A stretch of 64,000 nt of DNA from Pseudomonas khavaziana (lineage in GTDB: Bacteria > Pseudomonadota > Gammaproteobacteria > Pseudomonadales > Pseudomonadaceae), in NCBI RefSeq assembly GCF_019145205.1, contig NZ_JAHSTT010000007.1, positions 297,217 to 361,216 on the forward strand. Reading direction: 5' to 3'. A program made the position numbers and the translations under genes. How positions within the stretch are numbered: the first letter of the stretch is position 1; each line of letters opens with the position of its first letter. This document shows, one piece after another, positions 35,037-43,234 of the stretch. The notes beneath the pieces were generated by a model. The model did not search any database and was not told the origin of the DNA. It was given only the letters and a program-made list of their open reading frames with translations.

Positions 35037-35534
35037 ATGGATACCAAGGCCAACGGACCCCATTCTTCCCCTGCGCTGGATCGCATCGACGAGGCGATCA
35101 TCGACGTGCTGCGGCACCAGGGGCGTATCACCTACGAAAGGCTCTCATCGCTGGTGCACCTCACCCCAAGGCCCTGCCTGGAGCGGGTGCGCAAGCTGGA
35201 GCGACGCGGGGTGATCCGTGGGTATGGGGCGATCATCGACGTGCAGATGGTCTCGCCGGGGCTGTCGCTGCTGGTGCTGGTGGCCTTGTCCAACCAGAGC
35301 GGGCGTTCGGCGCAAAAGGCCTTCGAAGCCTGTGTGAAGGCCTGCCCGCAGGTGTTCGAATGCCAACTGATCAGCGGGCCGTTCGACTACAGCCTGCGCA
35401 TGCGCTGCCGGGACATGGAACATTACCGGGTGCTGACCGAGACCTGGTTGAACAATGATGAGTTGCACATTGATAAGTTGGTGGCGCATCCGGAGTTGGC
35501 GGTGGTCAAGAACACTGCGACCGAACTGGCCTGA
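35037..35534 (+). CDS. Lrp/AsnC-family regulator of the citrulline cluster
   Basis: The 165-aa protein has an AsnC-type HTH (ALDRIDEAIIDVLRHQGRIT, then LSSLVHLTPRPCLERVRKLE, residues ~14-55) and a RAM ligand domain. It begins four bases after the ATPase stop, so it is cotranscribed with the transporter and probably senses citrulline, ornithine or arginine. The CAGC-N7-GCTG sites at 29497 and 31686 are its likely targets. Confidence 0.85.
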   Translation: MDTKANGPHSSPALDRIDEAIIDVLRHQGRITYERLSSLVHLTPRPCLERVRKLERRGVIRGYGAIIDVQMVSPGLSLLVLVALSNQSGRSAQKAFEACVKACPQVFECQLISGPFDYSLRMRCRDMEHYRVLTETWLNNDELHIDKLVAHPELAVVKNTATELA

Positions 35535-35563
35535 GCCCCTTACCCCAGTCACAGAAGAACAAA

Positions 35564-35668
35564 TATGGGAGGGGCGGTGCGACGATTCGACTTGCTCCCG
35601 ATAGCAGTGTGTCAGTCAGCTCATCTATCACTGACCTACCGCTATCGGGAGCAAGCCCTCTCCCACAT
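35564..35668. repeat. REPIN, family 1, left half carrying a ~16-nt insert
   Basis: The right half is a near-normal family-1 REP (35643-35667). In the left half, CGGTGCGACGATTCGA interrupts the palindrome between TATGGGAGGGG and CTTGCTCCCGAT. It lies between the convergent regulator gene and the TIGR03915-like gene. Confidence 0.85.
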
Positions 35669-35670
35669 TT

Positions 35671-36504
35671 TTAGCCATGCCCACTTAAGATTTTCTTACC
35701 AGGCCTTGCCCCAACAAGCTTCGCCTGCCCATCCTTCTGCTTGCCCGTGCGCGCCTCGCTGATCAACCCCGGTATCAACTTGCCCTCGGGCAGATTCTTC
35801 CAGAAGCGGCTGGGCAAATGCCCTTCCATCACTTTGGGATTCAGCCGCGCCGGGTTGAAGATGTGGCTGTAGTAGGTCAACCACATCGCGCTGTGAGGAT
35901 CTTCGACATTCTGTGCCAGTTGCCGCCAGGCCTCGGGGCACTGACGCTGATGAATCAGTTGCTCGCCGTCGTAATACACCCCGTCCAGGGGCGTGGCGAT
36001 CATCCAGCGATGGCGGCCCATACGCCCGATGAAATGCTCGCTGGCGCTCTTGAGAATGTCATGGGCCGGCTCATGCCAGGCCACGTACTCCGGCAGTTGC
36101 GGCCCGGCCCCGGCCGGCAGTGCAATGAAGCGCACAAACGCGTGCAAGTGGTGGGCTTCGCGGCTGACTTGCTTGATGCGCCGCTGCAATTCGCTGCCCA
36201 GCTTGTCCCCCGCGAGCATGGCCGTGCGATCACCGTGGCTGACCCGCCACAGCACTTCATATAACAGGCTCCAGCGTTGATCACCGTGATAACAGGCGGC
36301 GGACTCCAGTAATTGCAACAGCGCCTTGGGTATGCGCGCCTGAAACGGCCCCAACCCCGGCGGGATCGGTTCATCGGTGGCGAACAGATCCGCCGCCTGC
36401 ACCTCGCCCCAACTCACCTGGCTGGGGTCGACCTGATGGCTGAGCAGCCAGCGCGCCTGTTCGCGCCAGGTGCTGAACAGGTTGTCGCATTCCAGGCTGA
36501 TCAT
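35671..36504 (-). CDS. TIGR03915-like putative DNA metabolism protein
   Basis: The 277-aa protein resembles the family of unknown function (TIGR03915/DUF4130) found next to a radical SAM protein and, in many bacteria, fused to a UdgX uracil-DNA-binding domain. Visible conserved blocks are LLYEVLWRVSHGDRTAM, HHLHAFVRF, PEYVAWHEPAHDIL, FIGRMGRHRWMIATP and YYSHIFNPARLNPKVMEGHLPSRFWKNLPE. No UdgX domain follows here; the protein ends about 40 residues later with a Lys/Gly-rich tail. ATG 36504-36502 overlaps the stop of the radical SAM gene (ATGA); a GTG two codons earlier is less likely. The molecular function is not known. Confidence 0.8.
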   Translation of the reverse strand: MISLECDNLFSTWREQARWLLSHQVDPSQVSWGEVQAADLFATDEPIPPGLGPFQARIPKALLQLLESAACYHGDQRWSLLYEVLWRVSHGDRTAMLAGDKLGSELQRRIKQVSREAHHLHAFVRFIALPAGAGPQLPEYVAWHEPAHDILKSASEHFIGRMGRHRWMIATPLDGVYYDGEQLIHQRQCPEAWRQLAQNVEDPHSAMWLTYYSHIFNPARLNPKVMEGHLPSRFWKNLPEGKLIPGLISEARTGKQKDGQAKLVGARPGKKILSGHG

Positions 36505-37721
36505 CCCCACAGCCCCATCTGTTGCGGCTGCGGACGGTCACGCAGTTGTTCGCGCAACAACACACTGGTGCTGTCGGCCTGTTGCGGGTGGTAGTCGCTG
36601 GTGATGAAAAACGGCTTGGCCTTGGCCAGCACGCAGCGCATGCGTGCGAGGTCTTCGAAGCGGATCTTGCGTTCGCGGCGCAGGTCCACCAGGCGCTGGG
36701 TGGTGCGCAGGCCGATGCCGGGAATACGCGCAATCAGGGTCGGCTCGGCGCGGTTCAGGTCCAGCGGGAACACCTCTCGGTGCTCAAGGGCCCAGGCCAG
36801 CTTGGGGTCGATATCCAGGGCCAGGTGGCCGGGGCCTGTAAACAGTTCGTTGGCGCTGAAACCGTAGCTGCGCAGGAGGAAATCGGCCTGGTACAAGCGG
36901 TGCTCGCGCATCAGCGGCGGCGCGGCCAAGGGTACGCTTTTCGGGCTGTTGGGGATGGGGCTGAACGCCGAGTAATACACGCGGCGCAGCTTGAAATTGC
37001 CATACAACGCCTCTGCACCGTGGAGGATGGTGCTGTCATCGGTGTCGTCGGCGCCAACGATCATCTGCGTGCTCTGCCCGGCCGGGGCGAAACGCGGGGC
37101 ACGGGGTTCGTTCAGCACCGTCTGCTCGCCGGTGTAGATGGTCTGCATGGCCTGCTTGATCGAGACGATCTGTTTCTCCGGCGCCAGGGTTTGCAGGCTG
37201 GCATCGGTGGGCAATTCGATATTCACGCTGAGGCGGTCGGCATAGCGCCCCGCCTCGGCGATCAGCGCCGGGTCGGCCTCGGGGATGGTCTTGAGGTGGA
37301 TATAGCCACGAAAGTCATGCTCTTCGCGCAGCAGCTTGGCCACCCGCACCAGTTGCTCCATGGTGTAGTCGGCCGAACGGATGATGCCGGAACTGAGGAA
37401 CAGCCCGCTGACGCAGTTGCGCTTGTAGAAATCCAGGGTCAGGGTCACCACCTCTTCCGGGCTGAAACGCGCACGAGGCACGTCGCTGGAACGGCGATTG
37501 ACGCAGTATTGGCAGTCGTACAGGCAGAAGTTGGTGAGCAACACCTTGAGCAACGACACGCAGCGCCCGTCGGGTGTGTAGCTGTGACAGATGCCCATGC
37601 CATCGGTGGAACCCAGCCCAGCCTTGCCCTCGGAACTGCGCTTGGGCGCGCCACTGCTGGCGCAGGACGCGTCGTACTTGGCGGCATCGGCGAGGATGCT
37701 GAGTTTTTCGATCAACTGCAT
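36501..37721 (-). CDS. Radical SAM/helix-hairpin-helix protein, putative DNA modification or repair (TIGR03916-like)
   Basis: The 406-aa protein has a radical SAM [4Fe-4S] motif CLYDCQYC (C66, C70, C73), spacing CX3CX2C, followed by VNRRSSDVPRARFSPEEVV. The C-terminal part contains a helix-hairpin-helix (ARIPGIGLRTTQRLVDLRRE, about residues 333-352) as in DNA-binding repair proteins. The ribosome-binding site is weak. It is the first gene of a two-gene operon with a LexA-type box 12-35 bp upstream, so SOS induction is likely. Substrate and chemistry are unknown; repair or modification of a DNA base is a family-level inference. Confidence 0.85.
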   Translation of the reverse strand: MQLIEKLSILADAAKYDASCASSGAPKRSSEGKAGLGSTDGMGICHSYTPDGRCVSLLKVLLTNFCLYDCQYCVNRRSSDVPRARFSPEEVVTLTLDFYKRNCVSGLFLSSGIIRSADYTMEQLVRVAKLLREEHDFRGYIHLKTIPEADPALIAEAGRYADRLSVNIELPTDASLQTLAPEKQIVSIKQAMQTIYTGEQTVLNEPRAPRFAPAGQSTQMIVGADDTDDSTILHGAEALYGNFKLRRVYYSAFSPIPNSPKSVPLAAPPLMREHRLYQADFLLRSYGFSANELFTGPGHLALDIDPKLAWALEHREVFPLDLNRAEPTLIARIPGIGLRTTQRLVDLRRERKIRFEDLARMRCVLAKAKPFFITSDYHPQQADSTSVLLREQLRDRPQPQQMGLWG

Positions 37722-37732
37722 GGCGGGCTACC

Positions 37733-37756
37733 GATACTGGTTTTTTGTACAGTATC
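37733..37756 (-). promoter_or_regulatory. LexA (SOS) box
   Basis: GATACTG (37733-37739) and CAGTATC (37750-37756) are perfect complements separated by ten AT-rich bases, giving TACTGG-N8-ACAGTA against the LexA consensus TACTGT-N8-ACAGTA. It lies 12 bp upstream of the radical SAM start codon, overlapping where the promoter must be. Confidence 0.8.
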
Positions 37757-37785
37757 AATAGCCACACATTGTCACAAGTGCCGTC

Positions 37786-37885
37786 TGTAGGAGCGAGCTT
37801 GCTCGCGAAGACCGCAAGAGCGCCGCGTTAATCCAGACAGGACGCGTTATCGTTGACGTTCTTCGCGAGCAAGCTCGCTCCTACA
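37786..37885. repeat. REPIN, family 2
   Basis: Inverted TGTAGGAGCGAGCTTGCTCG halves with GACGCGTTATCGTTGACG in the loop, between pvdA (ending 37896) and the SOS-boxed operon. Confidence 0.92.
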
Positions 37886-37895
37886 GAGGGGCCGC

Positions 37896-39233
37896 TCAGC
37901 TCGCGGTGGCCAGCAGCAGGTCCTGCACCGAACGGCCCTTGTCATGGTTTCGATCGTTCTCATACAACGACGCGGCAATCTCATCGGCGCGAATCGGCAG
38001 CACCGACAGCAAGGTATCGCTCAAGCCATGGCTGGCCTGGCTGAAGCCCTGGATGTAGATGCCGGCCTTGCAGCGCTCGTCGGTGACGATGCGGTAGTCG
38101 CGGGCCACTTCGAAATCGCCCATATAGGCCTGCAGCGGCGCCAACAATTCGCGGTGCATCTGGCGCTCGTAGCCGGTGGCCAGGATCACCGCGTCGTAAT
38201 GGTTGAGGCTGGTTTCGCCGGTGGCGTTGTTGCGCAGCACCAGTTCGATACCCAGCGGCCCGACGGTGGCTTTCTCCACCACGGTCATGGTGCGGAATGC
38301 CTGGCGGGCGATGCCGGAGACTTTCTGGCGGTAGAAAATCCCGTAGATGCGCTCGATCAGGTCCAGGTCCACCACCGAATAGTTGGTGTTGCGGTATTCG
38401 GCAACCAGGCGCTCGCGCTCGGCACCGACTTGCTGGAACACCAGGTCGGTGAAGGCCGGCGAAAACACTTCGTTGACGAACGGGCTGTCATCGGCCGGCT
38501 TGAGTGCCGAGCCGCGCAGGATCATATCGACCTGCACCGACGGGAAGCTGTCATTGAGGTCGATAAACGCTTCAGCCGCGCTCTGGCCGCCGCCGATCAC
38601 CGCAATGCGCATGGCCTTGCCGTTCACGCAGGGCTGGCTGGCCATGCGTTCCAGGTAGTGGGAATGGTGGAACACGCGGGTATCGTCCTTGAGCGCCTTG
38701 AACGCCTCGGGAATACGCGGCGTGCCGCCGGCGCTGACCACTACCGAGCGGGTGGTGCGCACATGCTGCTCGCCCTGGGCATCGCGGGAGATCACCCGCA
38801 ACGCCTCGACCTGCTGCTGGTGCAGGATCGGCTCGATGGCCAGCACTTCCTCACCGTAGCTGGCTTGTGCCTGGAACTGTCCCGCAACCCAGCGCAGGTA
38901 GTCGTTGTACTCCATCCGGCACGGATAGAAGGTGCCCATGTTGATGAAGTCCACCAGGCGGTCATGGGCCTTGAGGTAATTGACGAAGGAATATGGGCTG
39001 GTGGGATTGCGCAGGGTTACCAGATCCTTGAGGAAGGAAATCTGCAGTTCACTCTGGGTCACCAGGGTGTTGCCGTGCCAGCGGTAGTCGGCTTGCTTGT
39101 CGAGAAACAGCACGTCCAGCTTGCCCTGGGCCTTTTCACGTTCCTGCAGGGCGATGGCCAGCGCCAGGTTCGAGGGGCCGAAACCGATCCCGATCAGGTC
39201 ATGAACCGCGGGCGAAGCAATTACCTGTGTCAT
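37896..39233 (-). CDS. pvdA: L-ornithine N5-monooxygenase (pyoverdine biosynthesis)
   Basis: The 445-aa FAD/NADPH enzyme hydroxylates ornithine N5 for the hydroxamate groups of pyoverdine. Seen: FAD motif DLIGIGFGPSNLALAIAL, NADPH motif IAVIGGGQSAAEAFIDL (about 205-221), the NYSVVDLDLIERIYG block and ILATGYERQMH near the C-terminus. ATG 39233 is chosen because conserved PvdA sequence starts there with GAGG upstream; the 38-codon upstream frame overlaps the promoter. A PvdS-type promoter lies 86-109 bp upstream. Confidence 0.94.
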   Translation of the reverse strand: MTQVIASPAVHDLIGIGFGPSNLALAIALQEREKAQGKLDVLFLDKQADYRWHGNTLVTQSELQISFLKDLVTLRNPTSPYSFVNYLKAHDRLVDFINMGTFYPCRMEYNDYLRWVAGQFQAQASYGEEVLAIEPILHQQQVEALRVISRDAQGEQHVRTTRSVVVSAGGTPRIPEAFKALKDDTRVFHHSHYLERMASQPCVNGKAMRIAVIGGGQSAAEAFIDLNDSFPSVQVDMILRGSALKPADDSPFVNEVFSPAFTDLVFQQVGAERERLVAEYRNTNYSVVDLDLIERIYGIFYRQKVSGIARQAFRTMTVVEKATVGPLGIELVLRNNATGETSLNHYDAVILATGYERQMHRELLAPLQAYMGDFEVARDYRIVTDERCKAGIYIQGFSQASHGLSDTLLSVLPIRADEIAASLYENDRNHDKGRSVQDLLLATAS

Positions 39234-39318
39234 TCCAGTGTCCTCTGGATAAGCCCCTTGGCGGTGGGGGCGGGAATACCTTTCATGGCCTGAACAACCG
39301 GCCGTGTGTTGATAGGAA

Positions 39319-39342
39319 ACGAGGACAGTGAAATAAAATTTA
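39319..39342 (-). promoter_or_regulatory. PvdS-type iron-starvation promoter of pvdA
   Basis: On the minus strand TAAAT (39342-39338) is followed by exactly 16 bases and CGT (39321-39319), the established IS-box form for sigma PvdS. Confidence 0.8.
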
Positions 39343-39354
39343 ACCAACAGCTGA

Positions 39355-39837
39355 TCAGTGCGCTTCCCACTCGCGCATGCGCACCCGGCAATGCTTCATC
39401 GCGTTGACGATGTGTTTTTCCACCAGACTGCGGGAAATGCCAAGGCGCGCGGCGATCTGCAGGTGGGACAAGCCTTCGAGCTTGCGCAGCAGGAAGCTGT
39501 CGCGACAGGCGGCCGGCAACTCGGCCAGGGCGCGTTCGAGCATCTCCAGGCGTTGGCGCTGGTCGTGGCTGGTGTGGGGCGAACAAGGGGCGAAACGTTC
39601 TTCGCTGTCCAGCACCTCAAGGGGTTCGCACTGACGCAAGGCATTGCGTCGATGGCCGTCAATCACCAGGTTCAAGGCCGTGCGATAAAGAAACGCACGG
39701 GGCTGCTCGATCGGGGTATCGCTGGCGCGCTCCAGCACCCGCACATAAGCGTCATGCACCACATCTTCGGCCACCTGACGGTTGCCCAGCTTGGCGTTGA
39801 GGAAACACACCAGCTCGCGATAGTAGTTTTCCAACAT
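39355..39837 (-). CDS. fpvI: FpvI-like ECF sigma factor (ferripyoverdine uptake)
   Basis: The 160-aa sigma-70-family protein has region 2 (NRQVAEDVVHDAYVRVLE and RAFLYRTALNLVIDGHRR) and region 4 (LPAACRDSFLLRKLEGLSHL, IAARLGISRSLVEKHI) of the FecI-type iron group. The start is uncertain: ATG 39837 has AGGAG very close (two bases), ATG 39852 adds five residues and has no clear ribosome-binding site. FpvI drives the ferripyoverdine receptor gene; the receptor and anti-sigma genes are not in this window. A Fur-box-like site lies upstream, so iron repression is expected. Confidence 0.86.
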   Translation of the reverse strand: MLENYYRELVCFLNAKLGNRQVAEDVVHDAYVRVLERASDTPIEQPRAFLYRTALNLVIDGHRRNALRQCEPLEVLDSEERFAPCSPHTSHDQRQRLEMLERALAELPAACRDSFLLRKLEGLSHLQIAARLGISRSLVEKHIVNAMKHCRVRMREWEAH

Positions 39838-39925
39838 GACTCCTGGCCCCATGGCCGTGGTGCTGACGATGCCCGTCCGTGCAGGAACGAGCCCATCGAT
39901 GATGGCAGTTTGAGTGCGTGCAATT

Positions 39926-39940
39926 TATAGTAATTCTCAT
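39926..39940 (-). promoter_or_regulatory. Fur-box-like site upstream of fpvI
   Basis: On the minus strand the sequence reads ATGAGAATTACTATA, close to the common Pseudomonas form ATGAGAATTATTATC. It is about 90 bp upstream of fpvI. Confidence 0.6.
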
Positions 39941-40013
39941 CTACTTTTAAAGAAGTCTTGCATCAACGCAGGTTTTTTTTCTCCGCAGACCTGTTTCTGC
40001 GTGTGTAACAGCC

Positions 40014-40037
40014 TAAATCCCCGGGGCTTTTTCTCGT
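40014..40037 (+). promoter_or_regulatory. PvdS-type promoter of the pvdRT-opmQ operon
   Basis: TAAAT (40014-40018), 16 bases, then CGT (40035-40037), the same form and spacing as at pvdA. It ends 55 bp before the pvdR start. Confidence 0.8.
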
Positions 40038-40092
40038 TTAACTGTCAGCTTTGCGCAACTGCGCCCCGATCTTTCCTGGCTGGAACCTACCC

Positions 40093-41262
40093 ATGAAACG
40101 CCCTCGACCTGCCCGACGCGCCCTGCTAGCGGTAGCGTGCCTGATTCCCATCGTTGCGTTCGCCACCTGGCAGGGCCTGGCACCGGGCCGCGACGCCCTG
40201 GCCACCGTCACCGTGACCCGTGGCGATATCGAAAACAGCGTCACCGCCCTGGGCACCCTGCAACCGCGACGGTATGTGGATGTTGGCGCCCAGGCCTCCG
40301 GGCAGATCCGCAAGATCCATGTCGAGGCTGGCGACCAGGTCAAGGAAGGCCAGTTGCTGGTGGAGATCGACCCCTCGACGCAACAAGCCAAGCTCGACGC
40401 CAGCCGCTACGCCATCGAAAACCTCGAGGCCCAATTGCAGGAGCAAAAAGCCCAGCACGCGTTGGCCCGCCAGAAGTATCAGCGCCAGCAGCGCCTGAGC
40501 GCCGGTAATGCCACTCGCGAAGAAGATGTGCAGACCGCCCAGGCCGAACTCAGCGCGACCCAGGCCCGGGTCGACATGTTCCAGGCCCAGATCCGCCAGG
40601 CCCGGGCCAGCCTGCGCAGCGATGAGGCCGAATTGGGTTACACGCGCATCTATGCACCGATGACCGGCACCGTGGTGGCCGTGGATGCGCGGCTCGGCCA
40701 GACCCTCAACGCACAACAGCAAACCCCGCTGATCCTGCGCATCGCCAAGCTGTCGCCGATGACCGTCTGGGCCGAAGTGTCCGAAGCCGATATCGGCCAC
40801 GTCAAACCCGGCATGCGTGCATATTTCACCACGTTGAGCGGCGGCAGCCGGCGCTGGGCCAGCACCGTGCGCCAGATCCTGCCGATCCCGCCCAAGCCCC
40901 TGAACGAAACCCAGGGCAGCGGCAGCCCGAGCAGCTCCGGCAAGAGCGGGACCGGCCGAGTGGTGCTGTACACCGTGCTGCTGGACGTGGACAACGCCGA
41001 TAACGCGCTGATGGCGGAAATGACCACCCAGGTATTTTTCGTCGCCGGCCAAGTCAAGGACACCCTGACCGTGCCCGTCGCCGCCCTGCAGGGCACGCCC
41101 GGCGCAGACACCCAAATCGCCCGGGTCGTGGCGAAAAACGGCGCCATCGAGGAGCGCAAAGTACGCCTGGGTATCAGCGACCGCCTGCGCATCGAGGTGC
41201 TCGAGGGTCTCAATGAGGGCGATCACCTGCTGATCGGCCCTTCCGACAGCAGTGGGGGTTGA
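40093..41262 (+). CDS. pvdR: Pyoverdine efflux adaptor PvdR (MacA-like)
   Basis: The 389-aa periplasmic adaptor has an N-terminal membrane anchor (RRALLAVACLIPIVAFATW), a lipoyl half-motif (GQIRKIHVEAGDQVKEGQLL), a coiled-coil hairpin (about 95-180) and YTRIYAPMTGTVVAVD. The start MKRPRPARRALL is at 40093; the frame extends 14 codons further up without a signal. It connects the MacB-like ABC transporter to OpmQ for pyoverdine recycling and export. The genes overlap or abut, forming one operon. Confidence 0.92.
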   Translation: MKRPRPARRALLAVACLIPIVAFATWQGLAPGRDALATVTVTRGDIENSVTALGTLQPRRYVDVGAQASGQIRKIHVEAGDQVKEGQLLVEIDPSTQQAKLDASRYAIENLEAQLQEQKAQHALARQKYQRQQRLSAGNATREEDVQTAQAELSATQARVDMFQAQIRQARASLRSDEAELGYTRIYAPMTGTVVAVDARLGQTLNAQQQTPLILRIAKLSPMTVWAEVSEADIGHVKPGMRAYFTTLSGGSRRWASTVRQILPIPPKPLNETQGSGSPSSSGKSGTGRVVLYTVLLDVDNADNALMAEMTTQVFFVAGQVKDTLTVPVAALQGTPGADTQIARVVAKNGAIEERKVRLGISDRLRIEVLEGLNEGDHLLIGPSDSSGG

Positions 41263-41263
41263 C

Positions 41264-43234
41264 GTGCCCACGCCGCTGATCGAACTCAAGCACATCTGCA
41301 AATCCTACGGCGGCGGCGACAGCCCGCAGGTCGACGTGTTGCGCGGCATCGACCTGGCGATCCATGCCGGGGAATTCGTCGCCATTGTCGGTGCCTCCGG
41401 TTCCGGCAAGTCGACGCTGATGAATATCCTTGGCTGCCTCGACCGCCCGACGGAAGGCGACTACCTGTTCGCCGGGGAAAACGTCGCCCACCTGGGCAGC
41501 GACGAGCTGGCCTGGCTGCGCCGTGAAGCCTTCGGGTTTGTGTTCCAGGGCTACCATTTGATTCCCTCAGGCTCAGCCCAGGAAAACGTCGAGATGCCGG
41601 CGATCTATGCCGGCATCAGCGCTGCCCAACGGCAGGCCCGCGCCAATGCCCTGCTCACCCGCCTGGGGCTGGCTGAACGCACCGGCAATCGCCCGCACCA
41701 GCTTTCCGGTGGGCAACAGCAACGGGTATCCATCGCCCGTGCCCTGATGAACGGCGGCCATATCATCCTCGCCGACGAACCCACCGGCGCCCTCGACAGC
41801 CACAGCGGCGCCGAGGTCATGACCCTGCTCGACGAACTGGCGGGCCAGGGCCATGTGGTCATCCTGATCACCCACGACCGCGAAGTGGCGGCGCGGGCCA
41901 ACCGTATCATCGAGATCCGCGACGGCCAAATCATCAGCGACTCGGCCGACACCTGCACGGTCAAGCCAGCCCTGGCGGCCGGCGCCCTGCATGCCGTGGA
42001 CCTGCGCCAGCGGCTGGCCGACGGCGCCGAGCACAACGGCGCATGGAAGGCCGAGTTGCTGGACGCGGTGCAAGCCGCCTGGCGGGTGATGTGGGTCAAC
42101 CGCTTCCGCACCGCCCTGACCTTGCTGGGGATCATCATCGGCGTGGCGTCGGTGGTGGTGATGCTGGCAGTGGGCGAAGGCAGCAAGCGCCAGGTCATGG
42201 CGCAGATGGGCGCGTTCGGCTCCAATATCATCTACCTCAGCGGTTCTTCGCCCAACCCGCGTACGCCATCGGGTATCGTGACCCTCAAGGATGTCGAGGC
42301 CCTGGCGGCGTTGCCCCAGGTCAAGCGCATCATGCCGGTCAACGGCGCCGAAGCCGGCGTGCGCTTCGCCAATGTCGACTACATGGCCTACGTGGGTGGC
42401 AACGACACCAACTTCCCGCACCTCTTCAACTGGCCGGTGGTCGAGGGCAGCTACTTCACCGAGGCCGACGAACAGGCTGCCGCCACGGTCGCAGTGATCG
42501 GCGCGCGCATCCGTCAGAAACTGTTCAAGGACGTGCCCAACCCGATCGGCCAGTACATTCTGATCGAGAATGTGCCGTTCCAGGTGATCGGCGTGCTCGC
42601 GGAAAAAGGCTCCAGCTCCGGCGACAAGGACAGTGACGACCGTATCGCCATTCCCTATAGCGCCGCCAGTGTTCGCCTGTTCGGCAGCTATAACCCCGAA
42701 TACGTGGTGATTGGCACCACCGATGCGCGCAAGGTGCATGAAGCCGAAGTGGCGATCGACCATCTGATGTTGAAGCTGCACAACGGCAAGCGTGACTACG
42801 AGCTGACCAACAACGCCGCGATGATCCAGGCCGAAGCGCGGACCCAGAACTCACTGTCGTTGATGCTCGGCTCGATTGCCGCAATTTCCTTGCTGGTAGG
42901 CGGTATCGGCGTGATGAACATCATGCTGATGACCGTGCGTGAGCGCACCCGCGAAATCGGCATTCGCATGGCCACCGGCGCGCGGCAGCGCGACATCCTG
43001 CGCCAATTTCTCACCGAGGCGGTGATGCTCTCGGTGGTCGGCGGCCTGTTCGGTATCGCCCTGGCGTTGCTGGTCGGCGGCGTGCTGGTGCTGGCCGATG
43101 TGGCGGTACAGTTTTCCCTGGTGGCCGTGTTCGGCGCATTTGGCTGTGCACTGGTCACCGGCGTCGTATTCGGCTTTATGCCGGCCCGTAAAGCTGCCCG
43201 GCTCGATCCGGTTAAGGCGTTGACCAGTGAATAA
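41264..43234 (+). CDS. pvdT: Pyoverdine efflux ABC transporter PvdT (MacB-like)
   Basis: The 656-aa protein fuses an N-terminal ABC domain (Walker A GASGSGKST, signature LSGGQQQRVSIARAL, Walker B IILADEPTGALD) to a FtsX/MacB membrane domain with one TM segment near 280-300, a large periplasmic domain and three C-terminal TM segments (from ~530). The GTG at 41264 lies one base after the pvdR stop with GGGGG upstream; a GTG four codons earlier is possible. It pumps pyoverdine from the periplasm through OpmQ. Confidence 0.92.
   Translation: MPTPLIELKHICKSYGGGDSPQVDVLRGIDLAIHAGEFVAIVGASGSGKSTLMNILGCLDRPTEGDYLFAGENVAHLGSDELAWLRREAFGFVFQGYHLIPSGSAQENVEMPAIYAGISAAQRQARANALLTRLGLAERTGNRPHQLSGGQQQRVSIARALMNGGHIILADEPTGALDSHSGAEVMTLLDELAGQGHVVILITHDREVAARANRIIEIRDGQIISDSADTCTVKPALAAGALHAVDLRQRLADGAEHNGAWKAELLDAVQAAWRVMWVNRFRTALTLLGIIIGVASVVVMLAVGEGSKRQVMAQMGAFGSNIIYLSGSSPNPRTPSGIVTLKDVEALAALPQVKRIMPVNGAEAGVRFANVDYMAYVGGNDTNFPHLFNWPVVEGSYFTEADEQAAATVAVIGARIRQKLFKDVPNPIGQYILIENVPFQVIGVLAEKGSSSGDKDSDDRIAIPYSAASVRLFGSYNPEYVVIGTTDARKVHEAEVAIDHLMLKLHNGKRDYELTNNAAMIQAEARTQNSLSLMLGSIAAISLLVGGIGVMNIMLMTVRERTREIGIRMATGARQRDILRQFLTEAVMLSVVGGLFGIALALLVGGVLVLADVAVQFSLVAVFGAFGCALVTGVVFGFMPARKAARLDPVKALTSE

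Noticed and set aside
36501..37721. Annotation of the radical SAM protein as biotin synthase or spore photoproduct lyase
   Set aside because: The cluster motif is general to radical SAM enzymes; the helix-hairpin-helix end and the partner gene point to the TIGR03916-like family.
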